This document shows, in pieces, positions 54,839 through 64,000 of a DNA stretch of 64,000 nt. The DNA lies in assembly GCA_021774445.1 (NCBI GenBank), contig JAJFJA010000015.1, forward strand, positions 310,001-374,000, in the 5' to 3' direction. A model generated the notes under the pieces. That model made no database searches and was not told the origin of the DNA. It worked only from the letters and a program-made list of their open reading frames with translations. The position numbers and the translations under genes were made by a program. Position 1 is the first letter of the stretch, and each line of letters begins with the position of its first letter. The stretch is from Alphaproteobacteria bacterium (GTDB lineage: Bacteria; Pseudomonadota; Alphaproteobacteria; UBA6615).

Positions 54839-55588
54839 ATGAACAAAGTTGCAATCGTTACCGGTGCGGGATCCGGCATTGGTAAACATTCGGCCTGGGC
54901 GTTGCTGCGCGAAGGGTTCTCGGTGGTTCTGGTCGGACGGCGCGGGGAAGCGCTGGAGGCGGCGATCGAGACTGCCGGCGTCGATGGCGCCGCTGCCCTT
55001 GCGGTACCGACGGACGTGACCGATCCGGCATCGGTGCGGGTGCTTTTTGACAAAGCGGTGGCGGAATTCGGGCGGGTCGATGTCGTCTTCAACAACGCCG
55101 GCTGTGCGGCGCCGGCGGTGCCTTTGGAAGAGCTGACCGACGATCAGTGGAACACCGTGGTGGCGACCAACCTTACGGGATCGTTCTGGTGCGTCCGCGA
55201 AGCTTTTCGGGTGATGAAGGCGCAGAGTCCGCGCGGCGGCAGGATCATTAACAACGGCTCCATTTCCGCGCATACTCCGCGGCCTCTGTCGGCGCCCTAC
55301 ACGGCGACCAAACATGCGATCACGGGCTTGACGAAGTCGGCGGCGCTCGATGGTCGCGACCACGACATCATGGTCTGTCAGATTGATATCGGCAACGCGG
55401 CGACCGAAATGACCGAGCGGATGACCGAGGGGGTGCTGCAGCCGGACGGTTCAATGCGGCCGGAGCCGAGGATGGATGTCGCCCATGTGGCCAATCTCGT
55501 GGTGCATATGGCCGGGATGCCGCTGGATGCGAACATACCGTTCGCGACTGTTATGGCGCCGACGATGCCGTATTTCGGCCGCGGTTAA
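54839..55588 (+). CDS. short-chain dehydrogenase/reductase
   Basis: 249 residues, classical SDR. Cofactor motif [14 protein letters not shown], catalytic Ser in NNGSISAH, and YTATKHAI (Tyr-x3-Lys). The Arg in VLVGRRG after strand 2 suggests NADP preference. Substrate unknown; GGAGAG ribosome site. Convergent with the peptide-importer operon, 31 bp apart. Confidence 0.93.
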   Translation: MNKVAIVTGAGSGIGKHSAWALLREGFSVVLVGRRGEALEAAIETAGVDGAAALAVPTDVTDPASVRVLFDKAVAEFGRVDVVFNNAGCAAPAVPLEELTDDQWNTVVATNLTGSFWCVREAFRVMKAQSPRGGRIINNGSISAHTPRPLSAPYTATKHAITGLTKSAALDGRDHDIMVCQIDIGNAATEMTERMTEGVLQPDGSMRPEPRMDVAHVANLVVHMAGMPLDANIPFATVMAPTMPYFGRG

Positions 55589-55619
55589 CGATCATCGAGC
55601 CCGAGTCCCGACCGGCCGA

Positions 55620-56594
55620 CTAACGTTTGTGGCAGGCTAGAAAGCGTCCGTCGGTGTCCTGCCGCAAGGGTGGCGCTTGCGTTTGGCATTGGCGGTCGGC
55701 AAGCGGACATCGGGTGTGGAAGCGGCAGCCGCTTGGTGGGTTGATGGGGCTTGGCACTTCGCCTGCCACGACGCGGATGCGGTTGCGTGGGCGCTGGGGA
55801 TTGGCAACCGGCACGGCGGCCAGTAGCGCCTCCGTATAAGGGTGGCGTGGATCAGCAAAGATCTGGCGGCGCTCGGCGAGTTCGACGATCTGACCGAGAT
55901 ACATGACGGCGACCCGATGGCTGATATGCTCGACCACGGCGAGATCGTGGGAGATGAACAGGAAGGCCACTCTTAGTTCGCGTTGGAGAGCGCTCAAGAG
56001 ATTGATGATTTGTGCCTGTACCGAGACGTCCAGCGCCGAGACGGCCTCGTCGCATACGATGATCGACGGATTGAGCGCTAACGCGCGGGCGATGCCGATG
56101 CGTTGACGCTGGCCGCCGGAGAATTCGTGCGGAAATTTGCGCAAGTGGTCGGCGCCGAGGCCGACCCGCTGCAAGAGTTCCACGACTTTGTCGCGCCGTT
56201 GGCGGCGGGGGACGGTGTTGTGCACGATGAAGGGTGCGGTGAGGATTTTTTCGACGCGGTGCCGAGGATTGAGCGAAGAGAAGGGATCCTGAAAGACGAT
56301 TTGTAACCGTCGCCGGTGCTCGCGGAACGCTGCCATCGGCAACCCGGTAATATCGGTGCCGTCGAGTAGGATTTGGCCCGAGGTGGGTTCGATCAGCCTG
56401 AGCAAGGCGCGGCCGACCGTCGATTTGCCACAACCGGATTCGCCGACCAGTCCCAATGTTTCGCCGGCGTGCAAGGTCAGGGAGACGCCATCGACGGCGC
56501 GTACGACGCGTCCGCGATCGCGTCCTTTCAGGGGGAAATGCTTGGCTAAGTCGCGGGCCTCAAGCAGCGGTTCCAAGGTCTGCTGCTCAGACAT
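55620..56594 (-). CDS. peptide ABC transporter ATPase (OppF/DppF type)
   Basis: 324 residues from ATG 56594. Walker [10 protein letters not shown], signature [15 protein letters not shown], Walker [13 protein letters not shown]. The C-terminal oligopeptide-binding tail has the [11 protein letters not shown] motif (Cys ligands). Its start overlaps the OppD stop by 8 bp. With OppD, DppB/DppC and the binding protein at 61836-63356 it powers peptide/ nickel-type import. Confidence 0.95.
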   Translation of the reverse strand: MSEQQTLEPLLEARDLAKHFPLKGRDRGRVVRAVDGVSLTLHAGETLGLVGESGCGKSTVGRALLRLIEPTSGQILLDGTDITGLPMAAFREHRRRLQIVFQDPFSSLNPRHRVEKILTAPFIVHNTVPRRQRRDKVVELLQRVGLGADHLRKFPHEFSGGQRQRIGIARALALNPSIIVCDEAVSALDVSVQAQIINLLSALQRELRVAFLFISHDLAVVEHISHRVAVMYLGQIVELAERRQIFADPRHPYTEALLAAVPVANPQRPRNRIRVVAGEVPSPINPPSGCRFHTRCPLADRQCQTQAPPLRQDTDGRFLACHKR

Positions 56595-57639
56595 TCGTGC
56601 CGGTCCTTGCAGACGCTGCCGTGCCGTCGGACTGGTTGGGATGCCAGCAGGCGGTCTCATGGCCAACAAGAACGTCACGCAATATCGGCCGCTCAACGCG
56701 GCAACGTTCGTCTGCGCGCGCGCAACGGGGGGCAAAAGCGCATCCGGCCGGTAGCTCGTGCGGTGCCGGGACGGTGCCGGGGATTTCCGTTAAGGCGCCG
56801 GCGGTGCCGGACAGGGATGCCCCAAGTTTTGGCACGGATGCCATCAGGCCGTCGGTGTAGGGGTGTGCCGGGAGGTTGAACAGTTCGACGACGGGCGCCT
56901 CCTCGACCTTGCGGCCGGCGTACATTACCAGCACGCGATCGGCCATCTCGGCGATGACCCCGAGATCATGGGTGATCAGCAGCAGCGCCATGCCGGCCTT
57001 TTCCTGCAGATCGCTGATCAGCTCGAGCATCTGCGCCTGAATCGTTACGTCGAGGGCCGTCGTCGGCTCGTCGGCGATGAGCAGCACGGGATCACAGGCG
57101 AGCGCCATGGCGATCATGGCGCGCTGACGCATGCCGCCGGAAAGCTGATGCGGGTAGTCGCGGGCACGGCGGGATGCGTCGGGGATGCGCACACGTTCGA
57201 GCAACTCGACGGCCCAGGCCTCGGCCTGGGCACGAGAATGACCGAGATGCCGGCGGCAAACTTCGACGATCTGGGCGCCGATGGGCATCAGCGGATTAAG
57301 TGCGGTCATCGGCTCTTGGAAAATCATGGCGATGCGGTTGCCGCGCAACCGGCGCAGACCTGCCGGATCCAGGGCGAGGAGATCGACACCGTCGAAATGT
57401 GCGGTGCCGGCGGAAACGATCGCCGGCGGATTGGGGGCGATGCCGAGTAGCGAAAGCGCCATCATGGATTTGCCGCAGCCGGACTCTCCGACGACGCCGA
57501 GGGTTTCGCCGGGTGCGATGGCGAAAGAAATGTCATCGACGGCGCGCACGCGTCCGCCGGGGAGGGCGAGCTCGGTGGTCAGCCCTGCGACGCGCAGAAG
57601 GGGTGCCGCGTCGGCCGCAGGATGTGATGCTGCCGACAT
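56587..57639 (-). CDS. peptide ABC transporter ATPase (OppD/DppD type)
   Basis: 350 residues. Walker [10 protein letters not shown], signature [15 protein letters not shown], Walker [12 protein letters not shown], plus the Opp tail [14 protein letters not shown]. The Walker A Ser/Thr is Ser followed by Met, as in many OppD proteins. Overlaps OppF by 8 bp; 5 bp downstream of the aminotransferase stop. Confidence 0.95.
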   Translation of the reverse strand: MSAASHPAADAAPLLRVAGLTTELALPGGRVRAVDDISFAIAPGETLGVVGESGCGKSMMALSLLGIAPNPPAIVSAGTAHFDGVDLLALDPAGLRRLRGNRIAMIFQEPMTALNPLMPIGAQIVEVCRRHLGHSRAQAEAWAVELLERVRIPDASRRARDYPHQLSGGMRQRAMIAMALACDPVLLIADEPTTALDVTIQAQMLELISDLQEKAGMALLLITHDLGVIAEMADRVLVMYAGRKVEEAPVVELFNLPAHPYTDGLMASVPKLGASLSGTAGALTEIPGTVPAPHELPAGCAFAPRCARADERCRVERPILRDVLVGHETACWHPNQSDGTAASARTGTNV

Positions 57640-57644
57640 TATTG

Positions 57645-58955
57645 TCAGTGCCGTGCGGTGGCACCGAGAGCGGCCACGAAGGCGGTCTCGATCTCGTCCA
57701 GTACCGCGTCCTCATGGGCCAGGGAAATGGCGTGGTGGGACAGCGGGTTCGGCAAATAGAGGATATCACGGGCGCCGAGTGCACCGGTGAAGGCCGCGTA
57801 GGCGGCGGCATCGGTTCTTGCCGCCGAGCGGTAGTCGGTGACATCGCCGGTAAGAAAATACCAGTGGATGTGCGAGCCGCCGGTTACCAGGCGCGCGGCA
57901 ACGCCCGTGTCCGCGGCCGCAGCGGAGAATGATCCCGCAAGGCGTTGGCCTCGTGCCGCCAGGGTTTGCTGTACTTCGCCCTTGGCAAGGATCGGCAAAA
58001 CGGCGGCGGCGGCGGCCACCGAGACGCCATGGCCGTTGAAGGTACCGACGAAGGCGGGCCCTTTACCCGGTTCGGTCATGCGCATCAAGTCCTCACGACC
58101 GGCCATGGCGGCGATGGGGTAACCGTTGGCAATGGCCTTGCCGTAGAGCGCGAGATCAGGCGCGACGCCGCAACTGTCGGCAACACCGCCGGGAGCGAGA
58201 TTGAAACCGGTGAGCAACTCGTCATAGATCAGCACGAAGCCGTGCCTATCGGCAGCCGTGCGCAGCGCCTTTAGGTAATCGGTGGTGGCCGGGATGAAAC
58301 CGATATCGATCATCACCGGTTCGAGAAGCAGGGCCGCCAGGTCGCCGCCGACTTCATCGAGTACGGAAAGCGTGCGCTCGATATCGTTAAAGGGCACGAC
58401 CACGACCTGGTCGACGAGATCGCGGCGTTGGCCGGCGAATTGCGGTAGCGGGACAATCGCGTCCGGCGTGCCGGCCTGGGACAGGTCGGACCAGACGCTA
58501 ACGAACACTTCGTCGGACCAGCCGTGGTAACTGCCCTCGACCTTGGCGATGCGGGTGCGTCCCGTGGCGTGACGGGCCACATGCAGGGCGTGCTGTACCG
58601 CCTCGGTCCCGGTGTTGGTGAAGCGAACCATGTCGGGCCATTTGACGGCGCTCATAAACGCCTCGGCGGCATCGACCATGGCGGCGGATTCGACACCGCA
58701 GGTGAGCCCAGCCGCGAGGGCGCGCGAGACGGCTTCCTGCACGGGCGGATAGCCGTGGCCGAGCATGATCGCGCCGTTTCCCATGGTCAGGTCGAGGTGG
58801 CGGTTACCATCAATGTCGATGGCGTAGGCGCCTTCCACGCGGCTGAAATAGAGCGGGTGAGGCTGACGCGATCGGGTATTTGAGCTGACGCCGGCCGGGA
58901 CGATAGCGGCGGCGCGAGCGAATAGCTCCGCGGATCGGGTGTGACTGGTTGTCAT
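57645..58955 (-). CDS. class III aminotransferase (GSA aminomutase-like)
   Basis: 436 residues. LTMGNGAIMLGHGYPP near residue 60, FTNTGTEAVQHAL, the PLP-pairing LIYDELLTGF, and the Lys in ALYGKAIANGYPI. It resembles glutamate-1-semialdehyde aminomutases, but the operon (peptide importer and deacylase) points to a catabolic transaminase that acts on a compound released by the deacylase. The ATG is 4 bp after the deacylase stop. Confidence 0.85.
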   Translation of the reverse strand: MTTSHTRSAELFARAAAIVPAGVSSNTRSRQPHPLYFSRVEGAYAIDIDGNRHLDLTMGNGAIMLGHGYPPVQEAVSRALAAGLTCGVESAAMVDAAEAFMSAVKWPDMVRFTNTGTEAVQHALHVARHATGRTRIAKVEGSYHGWSDEVFVSVWSDLSQAGTPDAIVPLPQFAGQRRDLVDQVVVVPFNDIERTLSVLDEVGGDLAALLLEPVMIDIGFIPATTDYLKALRTAADRHGFVLIYDELLTGFNLAPGGVADSCGVAPDLALYGKAIANGYPIAAMAGREDLMRMTEPGKGPAFVGTFNGHGVSVAAAAAVLPILAKGEVQQTLAARGQRLAGSFSAAAADTGVAARLVTGGSHIHWYFLTGDVTDYRSAARTDAAAYAAFTGALGARDILYLPNPLSHHAISLAHEDAVLDEIETAFVAALGATARH

Positions 58956-58959
58956 GGCC

Positions 58960-59907
58960 TCAATCCTCGGCTTCGGCGAGGTCGCCGACCATGTAGCCGT
59001 AGTTGCCGGGATCGACGAGATTTCGGCTGAGGTGCGAGAGGATCATGATGCCGTTCTCCACCGGGTTGCGGATTACCTCCAGCTCGTCAAAACTGTAGGG
59101 GCTGATCACGCGCCCGAGCACCGCGCCGCCTTTGATCTCCTCGCCCAGCGGAGGGGCCTCGGTTTCGAGCCAGCCGCCTTGGCTGGGGCGGATGCCGGCG
59201 ATGCCGCGCACGACGACCTGCGGCGGCGGCGGTGTTGGTTCGCCGTCCAGGACCTCGGCCTGTTTCAGCATGTTGACGAGGCCGTCGACGCCGCGCTTCA
59301 CGTAGGGTGTCTGATCTATGATGCCGCCGCCGAGTTCGACGACGACCGCCGGAATACCGCGCTTATCGATGGTTACGCTCTTGGTCGTGCCGGAGAACGT
59401 GGTGCCGCCGATGCCGGCCTTCGGGCGATAAAGCACGCGAGAGCCGAAGGCGCGGGAAAACTTCTCGCCATTGAGGATATAGACATAATCGACCGTCGGC
59501 CGGTCGGTCCCGGAATGCATGTCGAAATGGATGTCGATCTGGTCGAGAAACTCGCGCTCAATGGCTGCGGCCAATTGATCCGTATAACAGCCCTTCGGGT
59601 CGCCGGGGAATTGACGGTTGAGGTTGAGCTCATCAACCGGCGTGAAACGATGATTGACGGCAAAGGCGCGGGAGTTGGCCACCGGCAGGAGCTTGATGCG
59701 GCCTTTGAACGGCGTTCGAACCAGGATGGGCCAGAGGGCGCGGATAATTTGCGAGCCGGTGTTCTCATCGCCATGGATGGCGCCGGAGATGCCGACGGTA
59801 GGACCGTCGCCGGCGCTGCCGACAATCTCGGTGATATGGAGCACCGCGTCGGTGCCATCGGCCATGGTGGTGAATTTCGGTGTGGTCAGTTGGTATTCGT
59901 TTGCCAT
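58960..59907 (-). CDS. aspartoacylase/succinylglutamate-desuccinylase-family deacylase
   Basis: 315 residues, zinc-dependent M14-type amidohydrolase. Zinc ligands: His and Glu in GAIHGDENTG, His in HFDMHSG; catalytic Glu in VVVELGGG. Members hydrolyse N-acyl amino acids, including N-acetyl-diaminobutyrate (DoeB), and related amides. It lies between a permease (24 bp) and the aminotransferase (4 bp), so it probably deacylates the imported substrate before transamination. Confidence 0.88.
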   Translation of the reverse strand: MANEYQLTTPKFTTMADGTDAVLHITEIVGSAGDGPTVGISGAIHGDENTGSQIIRALWPILVRTPFKGRIKLLPVANSRAFAVNHRFTPVDELNLNRQFPGDPKGCYTDQLAAAIEREFLDQIDIHFDMHSGTDRPTVDYVYILNGEKFSRAFGSRVLYRPKAGIGGTTFSGTTKSVTIDKRGIPAVVVELGGGIIDQTPYVKRGVDGLVNMLKQAEVLDGEPTPPPPQVVVRGIAGIRPSQGGWLETEAPPLGEEIKGGAVLGRVISPYSFDELEVIRNPVENGIMILSHLSRNLVDPGNYGYMVGDLAEAED

Positions 59908-59931
59908 GAGAGGGTCCTTTTGGGCCGATGC

Positions 59932-60777
59932 CTAGGAGTCGTCGCGTTTGACTTTGCGGGCGACCCCGCGCGGGTCGAGATAGTCGCGGAGGCCGTCGCC
60001 GAAGAGGTTAAAACCAAGCACCGTGACCATGATGGCCAATCCGGCGACGATCGACAGCCAGGGTTCAGTGCGCAGATAGCGGGTACCGAAAGAGAGCGTC
60101 CAGCCCCAGGTCGGCGTCGGTGGCTCGACGCCAAAGCCGAGGAAGCTCAAGCCGGACTCGGCAATGATGGCGGTGCCGAGGCCCAGGGTGGCGAGGACAA
60201 TCACCGGGCCGATGATATTGGGCAGGATCTCGATGAGGAGGATGCGGGTGTGCGAGGCGCCAATGGCGCGGGCGGCCGCGACGTAGTCGATCTCACGCTG
60301 GGCCAAGGTGACGGAGCGAACGACACGGGCGTATTCGGTCCAGAAGACGGCGGCGAGAGAGAGGATCAGATTTTGTATGCCGGGGCCGAGGGCGGCGATG
60401 ATGGCCAGCGCCAGGATGATCGGTGGAAAACCGAGAAAGACATCGACGATGCGCATAACCAAAAGGTCGACCCAACCGCCGAAATACCCGGTCACGAGTC
60501 CGACGATGGTGCCGACGACGGCCGCAATGGCGACGGAAGCAACGGCGATGGAGACCGAGATCCGCGCACCCTGGGCCATCCGGGTCCAGAGGTCGCGGCC
60601 GAAATTGTCGGTCCCCAGCCAGTGGCCGGCGCTCGGCAAGGCAAAGCGGTTGGGCATGTCCATGGTTTCGATGTCATAGGGGGAGAACCATGGGCTGAGC
60701 AACGCGAAGGCGACGATGAGCGTGACGATGCTGCCACCAATCAGCAGGGACGGATTTTCGCGGGTCAGCTTGATCAT
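59932..60777 (-). CDS. peptide ABC transporter permease (DppC type)
   Basis: 281 residues, N-terminal helix then five core helices with the EAA loop AARAIGASHTRILLIEILPN. AESGLSFLGFGVEPPTPTWG is the DppC signature. The start is one base after the DppB stop. Membrane channel partner of DppB. Confidence 0.95.
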   Translation of the reverse strand: MIKLTRENPSLLIGGSIVTLIVAFALLSPWFSPYDIETMDMPNRFALPSAGHWLGTDNFGRDLWTRMAQGARISVSIAVASVAIAAVVGTIVGLVTGYFGGWVDLLVMRIVDVFLGFPPIILALAIIAALGPGIQNLILSLAAVFWTEYARVVRSVTLAQREIDYVAAARAIGASHTRILLIEILPNIIGPVIVLATLGLGTAIIAESGLSFLGFGVEPPTPTWGWTLSFGTRYLRTEPWLSIVAGLAIMVTVLGFNLFGDGLRDYLDPRGVARKVKRDDS

Positions 60778-61758
60778 CTATTCCAGCCGAATGCGTGGAT
60801 CGATCACGGTGTAAAACAGATCGACGATTAGGTTCACCAAGGCGAACATCAAAGCGAAAGACAAAACGATGCCCTGGACCAAAGGGATGTCGCGTTGGGA
60901 GATCGATGCGACGGCAAGCTGACCGAGTCCGGGCCAGCCGAAAATGTTCTCAGTCAAAACGGCGCCGCCGAGTAGGGCGCCGAAACGCAGGCCAATGACG
61001 CTGACGATCGGCAGCAGCGCGTTGCGCAGTCCGTGGACCAGGATCACGCGCGACACGCCCAAGCCCTTAGCGTGGGCGGTGCGAATGAAATCCTGGTTGA
61101 GGGTTTCGAGCATGGTCGAGCGCACGAGCCGGCTGATGACGGCGGCGCTGTTGAGGCCCAGGGTGAGGGCGGGCATGGCGAGATGAGCCAGGGAATTAAA
61201 CAGCGGCCCGGGACGGCCTGTGGCGGCGGCGCCGATGGCCTCGAGCAAAGGGTCACCGCGGCCGATGGAGGGCAGCCAGCCGAGTTGTACTGCAAATAGC
61301 AGCATCAGCAGGATGCCGAGCCAGAAGACCGGCATCGACACGCCAAGCTGGGCGAAGAGCATCGCGGCGGTATCGATCAGGGTGCCGCGCCAGAGGGCAG
61401 CCGCCACGCCGAGGGTGATGCCGAGGACAATGGCGATGAGCAGCGCCAGCAACGCCAGTTCAAGCGTCGCCCCAATACGCGAGCCGATGGCGTCGGCGAC
61501 CGGCTGATTCTGAAAAATCGATCGTCCCATGTCCCCTTGGGCGAGGTCGCCGAAATAGAACATAAGCCTGATGTACCAAGGGCGGTCGAGGCCGAGCGCG
61601 GCGCGGATGTCGATCAGGGCTTGGGGGCTGGAGTCTTCGCCGAGCAGGACGATGGCCGGATCGCCCGGAAGCAACAACATGATGCCGAAGGTCACGACGA
61701 CGATGCCGGCGATCATTGGCACGAACAGTGCTAAGCGTCTGATGGTATAGGCAAGCAT
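60778..61758 (-). CDS. peptide ABC transporter permease (DppB type)
   Basis: 326 residues, six helices. AYTIRRLALFVPMI is the typical N-terminus, and the EAA region reads RTAHAKGLGVSRVILVHGLRNALLP. ENIFGWPGLGQL is the family mark. It is separated from the binding-protein gene by a strong stem-loop (61792-61820). Confidence 0.95.
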   Translation of the reverse strand: MLAYTIRRLALFVPMIAGIVVVTFGIMLLLPGDPAIVLLGEDSSPQALIDIRAALGLDRPWYIRLMFYFGDLAQGDMGRSIFQNQPVADAIGSRIGATLELALLALLIAIVLGITLGVAAALWRGTLIDTAAMLFAQLGVSMPVFWLGILLMLLFAVQLGWLPSIGRGDPLLEAIGAAATGRPGPLFNSLAHLAMPALTLGLNSAAVISRLVRSTMLETLNQDFIRTAHAKGLGVSRVILVHGLRNALLPIVSVIGLRFGALLGGAVLTENIFGWPGLGQLAVASISQRDIPLVQGIVLSFALMFALVNLIVDLFYTVIDPRIRLE

Positions 61759-61791
61759 TGCGGTCGAATGCCACCTTCGCTTGGCAAGCTA

Positions 61792-61820
61792 CGAGCCCGC
61801 CGGTTTTGCCGGCGGGCTCG
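61792..61820 (-). terminator. strong stem-loop between binding-protein and permease genes
   Basis: Perfect 12-bp GC-rich stem (61792-61803 with 61809-61820) and 5-base loop, without a T run on the minus strand. This type of structure between the first importer gene and the rest commonly stabilises upstream mRNA or attenuates, giving an excess of binding protein. Confidence 0.75.
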
Positions 61821-61835
61821 TGTTGGATTTGGGCG

Positions 61836-63356
61836 TTAGTAGCCGATGGCGCTGCGCATCATGCCGCGAACATCGGGCTGAAGATCCACATCCTTGCCGT
61901 GGAAGACCTGGTAGCCCTGGTAGGAGATAACATAGTAGGGCACTTCCTCCGCCAGGATCGTCGCGGCCTTGCGATACGCGTCGATGCGATCCGGGAGTGC
62001 AATTGACGAACGCCCGGTTTGCAGGAGTGCATCGACCTCGGCATTGGAATAGTTGCCGTAGTTTTGGGTTCCCCCCGTGCCGAATTGGGCGAACATCAGG
62101 CGATCCGGATCGACGATGTTGAGCCAACCCAAGAGCGCGATCTGGTGTTGACCACTTTGTACGCTGGGGAAGAAGGCCGGCCAATCGGCGATCGAAACCG
62201 TTGCGTCGACACCATTCTGTTTGAAAGTGGCCTGGATGAACTCAACCGCTTGGATGCGATTGGGGTCCTCACTGTGGGTCGAGATTTCGATGGTCAATGG
62301 CTGACCGTCCTTGTCGAGGACACCATCGTTGTCGCTATCGGTCCAGCCGAGATCGGCCAGCGCCGTTTTGGCACCGTCGGGGTCGAAGCCGGGCTGCTTG
62401 ATGGCATCGGCATAGGCCCAGGACGACGGCAGCAGGATCGACGACGCGGGCTGATCAACGCCCTCATAAATGCCGTTGGCGATGGTGTCTTGGTCGACGA
62501 GCATAGCGAGAGCGCGGCGCATGGCCGGATCGGTCAGAGGCTCGGCGGCGGTGTTGAAGTTCAGATAGGTGATGCCGACGCCGCCCATGACGCTCTTGCC
62601 GATGTCGTCGCGCTCGGCGAGGCGCTGGATATCCTGGGGCGAAAGTGGCGATTGGATAATATCGAGGTCGCCGGCTTCGAAAGCCTGGGCCCGGGAGGTG
62701 TTGTCGGCGACGACAACGAACTCGAAGCCGTCGGCTTTTGCCTTACCGCCCCAATAGTCGTCGAAAGGCTCGAGGACAATCTTGGAGCCGCGCTCCCAGG
62801 ACGCCAGTTTCATCGGACCGGTGCCGATGGGGTTTATCGACAGGTCACCGCCGCCCTCGACGTAAGCCTTCGGCACAATGCCGAGATCGAGATAGCTAAA
62901 GAGCGGTGCGTAGGGCTCCGACAGCTCGATGCGTACCGTCAGGGGATCCACCGCCTCGATTTTCGAGATCGGGGTGTAGAGCGACCGGAACCTGGCTTTC
63001 AACTCCGGATCGAGAATGGTCTCGAAGGTGTAAACGACATCCTCGGCCGTGAAGTCGCTGCCGTCATGGAACTTGACGCCCTCGCGGAGCTTGAAGACCC
63101 ATACGGTGGGTTCGGGGTTCTCCCATTCGACGGCCAGATTGGCGACCGGCGTCAGATCGGCGTTAAGCTGCACCAGGCCGTCGTAGAGCAGGTTGTTGAC
63201 ACGGTAAGCCGTGGTATCCCGCTGTACGCGCGGGTCGAGCGTCCCAGCGTCGACATCCGCGCCTAGCCGGATGACGTCGGCGAGGGATGATGGCGGGTTG
63301 GCGATGGCCGCGGTCAGCACAACCGCTGCGCCAAATAGAGCAGAGCTAATGCGCAT
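61836..63356 (-). CDS. peptide ABC transporter substrate-binding protein (family 5)
   Basis: 506 residues from ATG 63356, GGGAGGAAC ribosome site. Signal peptide ends near SSLA-DVI. Family-5 features: LDPRVQRDTTAYRVNNLLYDGLV, WVFKLREGVKFHDGSDFTAEDVVYTFE, and FEAGDLDIIQ. It is the first gene of a seven-gene operon (importer, deacylase, aminotransferase). A longer frame to 63491 lacks a signal sequence. Ligand probably an oligopeptide-like or N-acylated amino acid. Confidence 0.94.
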   Translation of the reverse strand: MRISSALFGAAVVLTAAIANPPSSLADVIRLGADVDAGTLDPRVQRDTTAYRVNNLLYDGLVQLNADLTPVANLAVEWENPEPTVWVFKLREGVKFHDGSDFTAEDVVYTFETILDPELKARFRSLYTPISKIEAVDPLTVRIELSEPYAPLFSYLDLGIVPKAYVEGGGDLSINPIGTGPMKLASWERGSKIVLEPFDDYWGGKAKADGFEFVVVADNTSRAQAFEAGDLDIIQSPLSPQDIQRLAERDDIGKSVMGGVGITYLNFNTAAEPLTDPAMRRALAMLVDQDTIANGIYEGVDQPASSILLPSSWAYADAIKQPGFDPDGAKTALADLGWTDSDNDGVLDKDGQPLTIEISTHSEDPNRIQAVEFIQATFKQNGVDATVSIADWPAFFPSVQSGQHQIALLGWLNIVDPDRLMFAQFGTGGTQNYGNYSNAEVDALLQTGRSSIALPDRIDAYRKAATILAEEVPYYVISYQGYQVFHGKDVDLQPDVRGMMRSAIGY

Positions 63357-64000
63357 TCGTTCCTCCCAAAAATCGCAATATGCCGGTACAGAACAGCCTC
63401 TTGCATGGGGCCTGTCAAGAGTTTGTTCCCAAATTACCAAGAGGCGGGTTGTATTCTTGGCAATGAACGGCCAAATCCGGTGGTTCGTCATTTAAATTTT
63501 GCGATATCCTGTCAATATAGATCTTGTTATGCTTGCAATAATGAGTCTCTTATTTGAATATTTAACCATTTTTTACTTAGGCGGTCGGTGGCCGAGGTGC
63601 CTTTTGGATATGATCCACCGGCAACAACGCATGATATTACTCCGTCACGCCTGGGAGGCCGGATCGGTCTCACGGCAAGGGATTGTGTAAGAAAGATCTA
63701 CCAACATTTTGAAATTATGTAATTTATTCGATTTTTCAGCACGAATTTTGGAGCCGGCGCTCGGTTCACGTGTCGCTGCAAAATTTTAGTATTACTATAA
63801 TTCTTGGTTTTAGTACTGCCATAATTCTTGGCTGCTTGCGGCGCGTTCACGATATATCCAAGGCGGAGCGGATCGGCTGGTTACGGCGGGCCGGCGCTGC
63901 GATTTAGGCCATGGGATGGCAGCGTCCAGGAGGGCGGCCGCCCGCCTAGCGACATCCGACGCTGTTGCCCGGGCCGGCGCCCAGCCTCTCCGATATGCCC
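63357..64000. other. 644-bp right-end region, partly AT-rich, no clear gene
   Basis: Bases 63357-63430 hold the importer promoter and leader. About 63490-63850 is distinctly AT-rich. A 63-codon plus-strand frame (63499-63690) has TTG start and a hydrophobic N-terminus but no ribosome site or family; I do not call it. A tandem 24-bp repeat lies at 63784-63831. Nothing recognised in the final 170 bases. Confidence 0.5.
63784..63831. repeat. tandem 24-bp direct repeat
   Basis: Two directly adjacent copies (63784-63807 and 63808-63831) that match at 21 of 24 bases. Both start TTTTAGTA and end ATAATTCTTGG. AT-rich. It could be an integration or regulator site, or a relic; no flanking mobile gene is visible. 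Confidence 0.7.

Noticed and set aside
58954..60831. 625-codon plus-strand open frame over the importer operon
   Set aside because: It is antisense to the deacylase and DppC, both with full family motifs. The frame is an effect of high GC; no ribosome site or family features.
62019..63266. 415-codon plus-strand open frame
   Set aside because: Antisense to the family-5 binding protein; no independent support.
63499..63690. 63-codon frame in the right-end AT-rich region
   Set aside because: TTG start without a ribosome site; hydrophobic N-terminus only reflects AT-rich codons.
1..64000. tRNA, rRNA, riboswitch or insertion sequence
   Set aside because: None recognised by eye on either strand. 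A covariance-model scan (tRNA, tmRNA, riboswitches) would be needed to exclude small RNAs.

Overview
The window is GC-rich (apart from a few AT-rich intergenic stretches), densely packed and free of rRNA, tRNA, CRISPR or recognisable insertion sequences. Gene content (DUF1491 and DUF2277 proteins, HfaB/CsgG-like lipoprotein, bactofilin with an M23 peptidase, CHASE2 kinase with FecR partner, many Sel1/TPR proteins, sugar and peptide ABC importers) points to an alphaproteobacterium, probably of the Rhodospirillales type. This placement is inference from gene content, not a database match.

Layout. 1-5,665 (minus): a sugar-type ABC importer operon with a PfkB kinase, a SelA-like PLP enzyme and, at the edge, the start of a flavin monooxygenase. 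5,831-10,317: DUF1491, a flavin hydroxylase, glnS and a D-erythronate dehydrogenase-like SDR. 10,529-11,963: a truncated haemoglobin followed by an adenylate cyclase. 12,122-14,618: a CsgG-like secretion lipoprotein with three small secreted proteins. 14,898-18,713: two Sel1 proteins, a LysE exporter, and a LuxR-type regulator. 19,118-23,771: an orphan ParA/SPOR-protein pair flanked by two unusual response regulators. 23,860-27,590: MFS permease, M23 peptidase and bactofilin. 27,587-34,096: housekeeping and metabolic genes (dehydratase, hydrolase, HAD, lytic transglycosylase, dapA, smpB). 34,158-40,198: 2OG oxygenase, an unusual metG, a divergent PEP carboxylase and a GDCCVxC protein. 40,225-46,625: CHASE2 kinase/FecR, TTC38-like TPR protein, MFS permease, DUF123 protein.

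The most notable region is 46,652-54,214. A 122-residue peptide made of tandem 33-residue units carrying five copies of the tetrapeptide RTYI sits directly upstream of a YcaO protein, a TfuA protein and a Crp/Fnr regulator, in one apparently coupled operon. A perfect TGTGA-N6-TCACA box lies 67 bp before the peptide gene. A class-V aminotransferase/desulfurase-fold enzyme is divergently transcribed on one side, and a large cyclase-domain/AAA/TPR regulator is convergent on the other. I read this as a multi-core RiPP (YcaO-TfuA, probably thioamide) system under cAMP-type control. The repeat units differ mainly at synonymous positions, so the peptide sequence is under selection.

54,519-63,356 holds a DUF2277 protein, an SDR and a peptide-type ABC importer operon with an embedded aspartoacylase-like deacylase and a class-III aminotransferase. 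The last 640 bp are mostly non-coding, AT-rich in part, and contain a tandem 24-bp repeat.
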